Below are positions 1 through 4,909 of a DNA stretch of 7,658 nucleotides, one piece after another. A program made the position numbers and the translations under genes. Positions within the stretch are counted from its first letter, which is position 1; each line of letters opens with the position of its first letter. Under the pieces are notes generated by a model. It searched no databases and had not been told where the DNA came from. It worked only from the letters and a program-made list of their open reading frames with translations. The stretch is from JACPNK01 sp964479745 (GTDB lineage Bacteria; Patescibacteriota; Minisyncoccia; 2-02-FULL-40-12; IGHO2-12-FULL-4), in NCBI GenBank assembly GCA_964479745.1, contig CAYZNJ010000033.1, positions 1 to 7,658 on the forward strand, in the 5' to 3' direction.

Positions 1-1814
1 AGGTTGCGGCGACGATGCTTCATGCCGGCGGCAAGTTTGACCACTCAGCCTACAAAGTTTCCGGCGGTTTGCATGGTGTTGGTTTGTCGGTGGTCAATGC
101 TTTGTCTTCTTGGATGAAGGTGGAAGTCAATCGCAAGCCGGATGTTTTTATGCAGGAGTACAAGCGTGGCAAACCTTTGTCAGCAGTTAAGAAAGTCGGC
201 AAGACTAACAAGACTGGAACAACTGTAATTTTCCAGCCTGATTCGGAAATTTTCAGCGAGATTGGCTGGGATTGGGATAAAATTATTACTCACTTGCGTC
301 AGCAGGCTTATTTGATTAAGGGAATAAAGATAGACGTTTTTGACGAGCGTCTGCCGATTAAATCTGTCAGGCCGGAGAATAAAAAAGAAACTTTCTTTTT
401 TCCAAAACACACATTCTACTTTGAGGGCGGAGTGGTTTCTTACATAAAATATTTTCTAAATCGAAAAGAAGAAGCCAAGCACCCGAATATTTTTTATGTT
501 TCCAAAGAGCTGGAAGATTTGGAAGTGGAAGTTGGTTTTCAGTACACGGATGATATTCAAGGTAAAGAAATGGGTTTTGCCAACAATATCCATACTTTGG
601 AAGGCGGGATGCACATTACCGGTTTTCGCTCGGCTATTACCAGGGCTTTAAATGACTACGCTAGAAAAAACACTTACCTCAAAGAAAAAGACGAAAATCT
701 AACCGGGGACGATATTAGAGAAGGCTTGACTGCTGTTATTTCCGTGAAACTAAAAGAGCCTCAATTTGAGGGACAGACCAAAGCCAAACTGGGTAACCCG
801 GAAGCCAGAACCGCTGTTGAGGGAGTCTTGAATCTTGAAATCCCGGATTGGCTGGACAGAAATCCCTCGGATGCTCGAGGAATTTTAGAAAAAGTAATTT
901 TGGCTTCAAAGGCGCGCATTGCCGCCAAGGCGGCACGGGAAACAGTTATTCGCAAGGGCGCTTTGGAAGGTTTTACTTTACCGGGAAAGTTGGCGGATTG
1001 TTCTTCAAGAGATCCAGTTGAGTCAGAACTTATGATAGTTGAGGGTCCTAGCGCTGGAGGCAGTGCAAAATCGGGGCGTAATCGGCATTTTCAAGCAATT
1101 CTGCCACTGCGTGGCAAGCCGCTCAATGTGGAAAAAGCCAGGATAGACAGAATGCTTACCAATGAAGAAATAAAATCTTTAATTATCGCCTTAGGGACGG
1201 CTATTGCCGAAGAGTTTGACATTGCTAAACTGCGGTATCACAAAATTATTATCATGACTGACGCCGATGTAGACGGAGCGCATATTAGAACTCTACTCCT
1301 AACTTTGTTCTACAGATATTTTCCCCAGCTCATTTCTTCGGGCTTTATTTATATCGCCCAACCTCCTTTATATCGTTTGCAAAAAGGAAGCGATATTCAT
1401 TATGCCTACAACGACCTTGCTAAAGATAAGATACTTAAACAGTGGTCGGACTTAGCGGTTGGAAAAGAGAAGCTTGGAAAAAATAAAAAAGTTGGGAATG
1501 ACGATTGGAAGGTGGAAAATATCAACGGCGAAAATGGAAAGGCAAACCAAGAAGGCGATGGAGGAAGTGAGATTGCGGAAGCGGTAGTTGCCAAAGGCGT
1601 CAGCATGCAGAGATACAAAGGTTTGGGAGAAATGAATCCCGAACAGCTTTGGGAGACAACCATGAACCCGGAGAACAGAGTTTTGCTTCAGGTTGCGATG
1701 AAAGACGCCGAACTGGCCGATGAGGTTTTTGACACCTTGATGGGCAGTGAAGTTTTGCCTCGCAAAAAGTTTATCCAGACCCACGCCAAGAATGTGAAGA
1801 ATTTGGATGTTTAA
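1..1814 (+). CDS. gyrB: DNA gyrase subunit B, 5'-truncated by the window edge
   Basis: GyrB is the ATPase subunit of the GyrA2GyrB2 type II topoisomerase that introduces negative supercoils. The frame is open from base 3 (VAATMLHAGGKFD), so the ATG at 15 is internal and the true start lies upstream. Counting from that Met: ATP-lid motif GGLHGVGLSVVNAL near residues 17-30; the transducer QTK loop at 254-256; the TOPRIM catalytic Glu in EGPSAGGSAK at 343; the metal-binding DADVD at 416-420; and the GyrB tail motif RYKGLGEMNPEQLW from 533. The gene ends in TAA. The usual Asp of EGDSAGG is Pro here. A charged low-complexity stretch (about residues 479-527) lies between TOPRIM and tail, where E. 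coli GyrB carries its large insert. ParE is the alternative, but the tail motif and the NLDV end fit GyrB better. Confidence 0.96.
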   Translation, partial: VAATMLHAGGKFDHSAYKVSGGLHGVGLSVVNALSSWMKVEVNRKPDVFMQEYKRGKPLSAVKKVGKTNKTGTTVIFQPDSEIFSEIGWDWDKIITHLRQQAYLIKGIKIDVFDERLPIKSVRPENKKETFFFPKHTFYFEGGVVSYIKYFLNRKEEAKHPNIFYVSKELEDLEVEVGFQYTDDIQGKEMGFANNIHTLEGGMHITGFRSAITRALNDYARKNTYLKEKDENLTGDDIREGLTAVISVKLKEPQFEGQTKAKLGNPEARTAVEGVLNLEIPDWLDRNPSDARGILEKVILASKARIAAKAARETVIRKGALEGFTLPGKLADCSSRDPVESELMIVEGPSAGGSAKSGRNRHFQAILPLRGKPLNVEKARIDRMLTNEEIKSLIIALGTAIAEEFDIAKLRYHKIIIMTDADVDGAHIRTLLLTLFYRYFPQLISSGFIYIAQPPLYRLQKGSDIHYAYNDLAKDKILKQWSDLAVGKEKLGKNKKVGNDDWKVENINGENGKANQEGDGGSEIAEAVVAKGVSMQRYKGLGEMNPEQLWETTMNPENRVLLQVAMKDAELADEVFDTLMGSEVLPRKKFIQTHAKNVKNLDV

Positions 1815-1816
1815 GG

Positions 1817-1907
1817 AGTCAAGCAAACTCGCAATACTACCTACTTTCGACCCTCGACTCTTCGCTCGGGAATTTTCAAGTAGGTGTATTGCGGAGTTTG
1901 CTTGACT
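1817..1907. repeat. 29-bp imperfect hairpin directly after gyrB
   Basis: The left arm 1817-1846 pairs with the right arm 1878-1907 in three blocks of 14, 7 and 8 bp, interrupted only by a bulged T at 1838 and a bulged G at 1893. The loop is 31 bases (1847-1877). The arm begins two bases after the gyrB stop codon. No T-run follows the right arm, so it is not a standard intrinsic terminator. It could stabilise the gyrB mRNA 3' end, or be a dispersed palindromic element. The last six bases of the right arm double as a -35 box. Confidence 0.75.
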
Positions 1908-1931
1908 GCGAATATGTCTTGGTGCTATACT
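1902..1931 (+). promoter_or_regulatory. Sigma70-type promoter upstream of secE
   Basis: A -35 box TTGACT (1902-1907) and -10 box TATACT (1926-1931) are separated by 18 bases, and a TGC precedes the -10 (extended -10 form). This is the strongest promoter match in the window. Transcription would start near 1938 and meet a terminator-like hairpin within about 10 bases. It probably serves the secE-nusG-rplK operon if that terminator is read through; otherwise it would give only a very short RNA. Confidence 0.6.
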
Positions 1932-1945
1932 GGGGTTAATCAAAT

Positions 1946-1966
1946 AAGCCCCTGCGAGGGGTTTTT
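1946..1966 (+). terminator. Intrinsic terminator between gyrB and secE
   Basis: CCCCT (1949-1953) pairs with AGGGG (1957-1961) around a GCG loop, the stem is extended by flanking A-T/G-T pairs, and five T follow (1962-1966). It is placed to end gyrB transcripts. Because a promoter lies just upstream, it could also act as an attenuator of the secE operon. Confidence 0.7.
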
Positions 1967-1970
1967 AAAT

Positions 1971-2025
1971 AGTTAGTTGTTCACGCGCAGCCGAGTCTTG
2001 CGAGGCGAGCATGTTACAAATAACT
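1971..2025. repeat. Imperfect 10-bp inverted repeat
   Basis: agttagttgt (1971-1980) matches the reverse complement of acaaataact (2016-2025) at 9 of 10 positions. The 35-base GC-rich interior has only weak internal pairing. It abuts the next inverted repeat. No coding or RNA-gene identity was recognised. Confidence 0.4.
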
Positions 2026-2026
2026 T

Positions 2027-2126
2027 ACCCAGCTCTTTCTAAGATTTGAACGATTTGTGCAGGTATCAAAAATTTAATTCGTTAATGATAATTGTAAAAT
2101 TGTTTAGTTTTTAGAAAGAGCTGGGT
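2027..2126. repeat. 16-bp perfect inverted repeat enclosing 68 AT-rich bases
   Basis: acccagctctttctaa (2027-2042) is exactly the reverse complement of 2111-2126. The 68-base interior is AT-rich with no clear gene. No T-run follows, so it is not a standard terminator, and no matching flanking direct repeat is visible. It could be a small non-autonomous element or a structured leader; the sequence alone does not decide. Confidence 0.7.
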
Positions 2127-2167
2127 GCAGATATTCTAACAACTCAGCGGCGTTCCACAGAGGCTTG

Positions 2168-2221
2168 TCCTGATTCACTTAGTGAATCGAGGATCCTCGA
2201 TTTAATGAAATTAAATCGGGA
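2168..2221. repeat. Two adjacent palindromic units before secE
   Basis: Unit 1 (2168-2193) and unit 2 (2194-2221) sit head to tail with the same plan: TCC, a short spacer, GATT plus a 4-base block, a loop, the complement of that block plus AATC, then GGA. The variable block is CACT/AGTG in unit 1 and TAAT/ATTA in unit 2, so pairing is kept while sequence differs. The junction also forms an 18-bp perfect palindrome (2185-2202), an alternative fold competing with the two hairpins. The array ends 20 bases before the secE ATG. The plan resembles REP-like palindromic elements, but no known family is claimed. Confidence 0.7.
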
Positions 2222-2241
2222 CTTCGTTGAGAAAATCTAGC

Positions 2242-2418
2242 ATGTGGGAATTTTTTAGAGATGTAAAAGCAGAATTAAGCCGGGTGGATTGGCCCACCAG
2301 GCGGCAAACCGTTAAATACACGAGCGTGGTGATAGGCTTGAGTTTGTTTGTGGCAATTTATCTCGGTGCGCTGGACGCTGTTTTTACTTTCATGCTGAAT
2401 AAATTTATTTTAAGATAA
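2242..2418 (+). CDS. secE: Preprotein translocase subunit SecE
   Basis: SecE is the small essential membrane subunit of the SecYEG export channel. The 58-residue protein opens with MWEFFRDVKAELSRVDWPTR, the conserved amphipathic segment with its VxWPT motif, followed by one transmembrane helix (about residues 29-53). Single-helix SecE of 55-65 residues is usual outside enterobacteria. I chose ATG 2242; an in-frame TTG at 2227 would add five residues (MRKSS) with no better ribosome site. Neither start has a clear Shine-Dalgarno sequence. It precedes nusG, as in most bacteria. Confidence 0.92.
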   Translation: MWEFFRDVKAELSRVDWPTRRQTVKYTSVVIGLSLFVAIYLGALDAVFTFMLNKFILR

Positions 2419-2431
2419 TGGAATGGCTCCT

Positions 2432-2571
2432 TCCTCAAATTTTGCAAGTTGGGGATAGCAATCTGCTTCGCGCTTAAGGGGTGGGCCTATTCGGCCCCCG
2501 CAGATTGCAAGAGCTTTTCAAAATAATTTTATTAATAAACATAGAGCAGTAGCGATGGCAAAATTTGAGGA
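2432..2571 (+). promoter_or_regulatory. Nested inverted-repeat structure in the secE-nusG gap
   Basis: Three nested stems fill most of the gap. The outer one is 14 bp, 2432-2445 with 2558-2571 (tcctcaaattttgc and its exact complement). The middle one is 9 bp, 2458-2466 with 2500-2508. The inner one is 5 bp, GGGCC 2483-2487 with GGCCC 2493-2497, around a 5-base loop. The right outer arm includes most of GAGGAGG (2567-2573), the only strong Shine-Dalgarno-like sequence before nusG, so folding would mask it. This is either a structured leader controlling nusG translation or a palindromic element lodged in the gap. No T-run follows the inner stems. Confidence 0.55.
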
Positions 2572-2613
2572 GGATGCTCAATTTTGTACAGCTCGCTACG
2601 CTCTCTAACAAAA

Positions 2614-3159
2614 TTGGCAAAGCAAGCAACAACCGGGGAAAGACATTGGTACGCAATCCATACCTATTCAGGGTATGAAGATAGTGTCGCCAATAGTTTA
2701 AAACAACGTATCGCCTCTCTTGGCTATGAGGATAAAATTTTCAATGTTTTAGTTCCCAAAGAAAAGAAAATTAAAATAAAAGGCGGCAAGAGAGAAGTGG
2801 TTGAAGAAAAAATTTATCCGGGCTATGTTTTGGTTGAAATGATTGTTACCGACGACTCCTGGTATGTGGTGCGCAATACGCCCAGCGTAACCGGTTTTAT
2901 CGGCGCTGGAGTCATTCCGACGCACTTGTCCAAAGAGGAAGCCGATTCTTTGATGAAAAGAATGGGAACTGATGAGCCGAAGTACAAATTTGATATTGCC
3001 GTGGGCGACAATGTTAAGATTACGGACGGTCCGTTTAAAGATTTTGACGGCAGGGTTTCGGAAGTTGACGAAGAAAGAGGCAGGGTCAAGGTTTTGGTGA
3101 CGATGTTCGGCAGAGAGACGCCGGTAGAGTTGGACTTTTTGCAGATTAAAAAGTTATAA
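2614..3159 (+). CDS. nusG: Transcription termination/antitermination factor NusG
   Basis: NusG binds the RNA polymerase clamp to keep elongation processive, and couples transcription to ribosomes or Rho. From TTG 2614 the protein is 181 residues: an N-terminal NGN domain (HWYAIHTYSGYED at about 11-23, YPGYVLVEM, VRNTPSVTGFIG) and a C-terminal KOW domain (about 127-181: VGDNVKITDGPFKDFDGRV, ending FLQIKKL). I chose TTG 2614 because MAKQ...RHWYAIHTYSGYE matches the usual NusG start. An alternative TTG at 2584 adds ten atypical residues but lies 10 bases after GAGGAGG, so the start is uncertain. No ATG is available in frame near the 5' end. Stop is TAA. Confidence 0.95.
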   Translation: MAKQATTGERHWYAIHTYSGYEDSVANSLKQRIASLGYEDKIFNVLVPKEKKIKIKGGKREVVEEKIYPGYVLVEMIVTDDSWYVVRNTPSVTGFIGAGVIPTHLSKEEADSLMKRMGTDEPKYKFDIAVGDNVKITDGPFKDFDGRVSEVDEERGRVKVLVTMFGRETPVELDFLQIKKL

Positions 3160-3165
3160 TGCTAA

Positions 3166-3193
3166 TCTACGAATGGATGCGAATACTACTAAT
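3166..3193. repeat. Left flanking RCGAATA repeats of the GxxExxY gene
   Basis: atgcgaatactactaat (3177-3193) matches the reverse complement of 3564-3580 at 15 of 17 positions. A partial second copy, ACGAAT, lies just upstream at 3169-3174. The repeat overlaps the first codons of the gene. Confidence 0.65.
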
Positions 3194-3571
3194 AAAGACA
3201 AAATACTTTTTAAAGAGCTTTCGTATAGAATCTGCGGATTATGTTTTGAAGTTCATAATATACTGGGCAGACTTAGAAACGAAAAACAGTATGCTGACGC
3301 TTTGGAGCAAAAGTTAAAAGAAGCTCAGATAAACTATAAAAGAGAGTATAGAATTCCAGTTAGTTTTGGTGGAGAACAAAAGTATAGAAACATAGTAGAC
3401 TTTCTTATAGAAGAAAATATTCTACTCGATTTAAAAGCTAAGACTTTTATAACTAAAGAAGATTATTTTCAAATGCAGAGATACTTATCGTCTGCCAGTA
3501 GGAAGTTGGGCATAATTGTAAATTTTCGTCAAAAACATTTATTGCCTAAAAGAGTTATAAATTATTTGTAG
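3173..3571 (+). CDS. GxxExxY protein, PD-(D/E)XK nuclease-like (PDDEXK_3 type)
   Basis: 132 residues resembling the GxxExxY family, common in CPR genomes and grouped with PD-(D/E)XK nuclease-fold proteins; its cellular role is not established. Visible marks: ELSYRICGLCFEVHNILG (15-32) with Glu26; RNEKQY (35-40), the E-x-x-Y core; an IVDF strand with Asp76; LDLKAK with Asp86 and Lys88 as the D-x-K pair; QMQRYL (100-105); and IIVNFRQKHLLPKRVIN at the C-terminus. All expected acidic and Lys positions are present, so it looks intact. It splits the nusG-rplK junction, is flanked by inverted repeats, and is AT-richer than its neighbours (about 31% GC by hand count of 3241-3540, versus about 45% in parts of nusG). 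Start ATG 3173 lacks a Shine-Dalgarno sequence; stop is TAG. The family is fairly sure; nuclease activity is inferred. Confidence 0.85.
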   Translation: MDANTTNKDKILFKELSYRICGLCFEVHNILGRLRNEKQYADALEQKLKEAQINYKREYRIPVSFGGEQKYRNIVDFLIEENILLDLKAKTFITKEDYFQMQRYLSSASRKLGIIVNFRQKHLLPKRVINYL

Positions 3572-3599
3572 TATTCGTATGTAATTTGTATATTCGCAT
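3564..3599. repeat. Right flanking repeats of the GxxExxY gene, two tandem copies
   Basis: atttgtagtattcgtat (3564-3580) is followed by a diverged direct copy, atttgtatattcgcat (3584-3599). The first is the inverted partner of 3177-3193. They span the gene's TAG stop and the short leader before rplK. Confidence 0.65.
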
Positions 3600-3606
3600 T
3601 ACATTT

Positions 3607-4029
3607 ATGGCTAAAAAAATAAAAACAAAATTAAAATTGCAGATTGAAGGCGGCAAAGCTACGCCGGCGCCGCCGGTGGGTACGGCCTTGGGGCCGCAGG
3701 GGATAAACATTGGCGACTTTGTTAGGCAGTTTAACGATGCGACCAAAGAAAAGATAGGTGAAGTTACCCCGGTTGAAGTTACGATTTACGAGGATCGCTC
3801 TTTTAGTTTTGTCATGAAGACGCCACCGGCGGCCTATCTTTTACTCAAAGCGGCGGGAATTGAAAAGGGCTCCGGCGAACCAAACAAAAAGAAAGTCGGC
3901 AAGGTTAACAGAGAACAAGTTAAAAAAATAGCTGAAACAAAAATGGCCGATCTCAACGCTAACGACCTTGAGGGCGCTATGAAAATTATTGAAGGCACCG
4001 CCAGAAATATGGGGATTGAGGTAAGGTAA
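3607..4029 (+). CDS. rplK: 50S ribosomal protein L11 (uL11)
   Basis: L11 binds the GTPase-associated region of 23S rRNA and helps elongation-factor function. The 140-residue protein has the usual length (about 141). It opens MAKKIKTKLKLQIEGGKATPAPPVG, with the proline-rich hinge and TALGPQGINI in the N-terminal domain, then FVMKTPPAAYLLLKAAG. The C-terminal rRNA-binding domain is GKVNREQVKKIAETKMADLNANDLEGAMKIIEGTARNMGIEV. ATG 3607 was chosen because MAKK is the standard L11 start; an upstream TTG at 3586 only reads through flanking repeat sequence. No Shine-Dalgarno sequence is seen. rplA (L1), the normal next gene, is absent here. Confidence 0.97.
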   Translation: MAKKIKTKLKLQIEGGKATPAPPVGTALGPQGINIGDFVRQFNDATKEKIGEVTPVEVTIYEDRSFSFVMKTPPAAYLLLKAAGIEKGSGEPNKKKVGKVNREQVKKIAETKMADLNANDLEGAMKIIEGTARNMGIEVR

Positions 4030-4109
4030 CCGTAGTATAAGAAAATCTCTTAACTTCTGACATTGCAAACCCAAGGTTGGCTTAACTATGGAAGTCATAC
4101 AACTTAGGC

Positions 4110-4137
4110 TTGCGTCAAAATTTATTGTGGCTATAAT
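4110..4137 (+). promoter_or_regulatory. Promoter for tmk
   Basis: The -35 TTGCGT (4110-4115) and perfect -10 TATAAT (4132-4137) are spaced by 16 bases. Transcription would start near 4144, inside the left arm of the following terminator, so the new RNA would lack most of that arm and should escape termination. The interval 4030-4109 between the rplK stop and this promoter shows no other recognisable feature. Confidence 0.7.
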
Positions 4138-4167
4138 ACAGAAAGCTTTGCGCTTTCTGTATTTTTT
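4136..4167 (+). terminator. Intrinsic terminator of the secE-nusG-rplK operon
   Basis: A perfect 11-bp stem, atacagaaagc (4136-4146) with gctttctgtat (4152-4162), has a 5-base loop and is followed by more T to 4167. Its left arm overlaps the last two bases of the tmk -10 box. It would end transcripts arriving from rplK. Confidence 0.82.
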
Positions 4168-4178
4168 AGGAGAAAAAG

Positions 4179-4823
4179 ATGTCTGAAAAATATCTCGGCA
4201 AGTTGATTGTTTTTGAAGGCATAAACGGCTGCGGCAAATCGGTGCAAGTAGTCAGAGCCCGTAACTGGCTTCGAGCTAATTTCAAACTGGCGCCCGTTAT
4301 AACCAAAGAACCAACCGAGGGTTTTACGGGCAAACAGATCAGGCGGGCGCTCAGAGATTCTCATTTGTTGCAAGCTTTAGGACCGACCGTTTTGCAAAGC
4401 TGGTACGCCTTGGACAGTCTTCAGCATCTGCGGGAAAAAATTGTTCCAGCCCTAAGCCAAGGCGCAATAGTTCTTTGCGATCGTTATCGTCATTCGCTTG
4501 TGCACAGCGCGGTTTCCGAGTCGGATATTCCGGAGTTGCTCGAGCTTAACAAGACTATTCTGGGAGATGATTTTATAAACCCCGATCTCGTTTTTATTTT
4601 TGATGTTTCTCCGGAGATTGCTTTGGGGAGACTGGCAAAAAAGGGAATTGTTCTTGATGTTCAAGAAACTCTGCCCGAAATTGCCCGCACCCGCGAACGA
4701 TATTTTCAACTGCTTAAACACTGGCCGGATAATGCCCATATCATTGACGGTGCTGGAAGCGAACAGGAAGTTTTTGTTAAAATTCGAGATCTTATGGCGC
4801 CGGAAGTTAAAAGTAGTAAGTAA
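4179..4823 (+). CDS. tmk: Thymidylate kinase (dTMP kinase)
   Basis: Phosphorylates dTMP to dTDP with ATP in the cytoplasm, the step after thymidylate synthase in dTTP synthesis. 214 residues, normal for the family. FEGINGCGKS carries the P-loop (GxxxxGKS, 14-21); TKEP (42-45) corresponds to the dTMP-binding R/K-E-P motif; DRY (101-103) follows the hydrophobic strand GAIVLC; FIFDVSPEIALGRL (139-152) leads into a LID-like segment with Arg170, Arg172 and Arg174. ATG 4179 has a good AGGAG at 4168-4172, six bases upstream. The usual ADRAxH is replaced by a more divergent stretch (WYALDSLQHL), so a related deoxynucleoside monophosphate kinase is possible. The adjacent thyX supports Tmk. It has its own promoter and a downstream terminator. 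Confidence 0.9.
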   Translation: MSEKYLGKLIVFEGINGCGKSVQVVRARNWLRANFKLAPVITKEPTEGFTGKQIRRALRDSHLLQALGPTVLQSWYALDSLQHLREKIVPALSQGAIVLCDRYRHSLVHSAVSESDIPELLELNKTILGDDFINPDLVFIFDVSPEIALGRLAKKGIVLDVQETLPEIARTRERYFQLLKHWPDNAHIIDGAGSEQEVFVKIRDLMAPEVKSSK

Positions 4824-4828
4824 AAAAT

Positions 4829-4860
4829 AAACCCCCGAAACTAGTCAAGGGGTTTTCTTT
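4829..4860 (+). terminator. Intrinsic terminator after tmk
   Basis: AAACCCC (4829-4835) pairs with GGGGTTT (4849-4855) around a 13-base loop, followed by a T-rich tract to 4860 and beyond. It starts 5 bases after the tmk stop codon. Confidence 0.78.
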
Positions 4861-4871
4861 TTATATTTTTT

Positions 4872-4880
4872 TGCTAGAGT
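4872..4880 (+). promoter_or_regulatory. Extended -10 promoter for thyX
   Basis: TGC then TAGAGT (4875-4880) gives an extended -10 element. There is no good -35 at the right distance, only T-rich sequence from the preceding terminator. The predicted start near 4887 leaves a leader of about 23 bases containing the AAAGGA ribosome site (4896-4901). Confidence 0.45.
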
Positions 4881-4909
4881 AACAACAGTTTTTTAAAAGG
4901 AAAAAAACA

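Noticed and set aside
1768..1782. DnaA-box-like TTATCCAGA suggesting a nearby origin
   Set aside because: It is a single imperfect match inside conserved gyrB codons, with no cluster of boxes or AT-rich unwinding region.
1452..1943. 163-codon minus-strand frame over the gyrB 3' end
   Set aside because: It mirrors strongly conserved GyrB sequence and runs through the hairpin and terminator region; it is a shadow frame.
1815..2241. tRNA or other known RNA gene in the gyrB-secE gap (tRNA-Trp often lies before secE)
   Set aside because: No cloverleaf, no GTTCRANNC T-arm and no CCA end could be found on either strand; the pairing present is long-armed inverted repeats instead.
2574..2678. 34-codon frame starting at the ATG directly after GAGGAGG and overlapping nusG out of frame
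   Set aside because: The Shine-Dalgarno sequence touches the ATG with zero spacing and the peptide looks like a frameshifted NusG start. A leader-peptide role cannot be excluded, but nothing supports it.
3564..3599. CRISPR-like direct repeats
   Set aside because: There are only two imperfect copies separated by 3 bases with no spacer series; they are better explained as flanking repeats of the GxxExxY gene.
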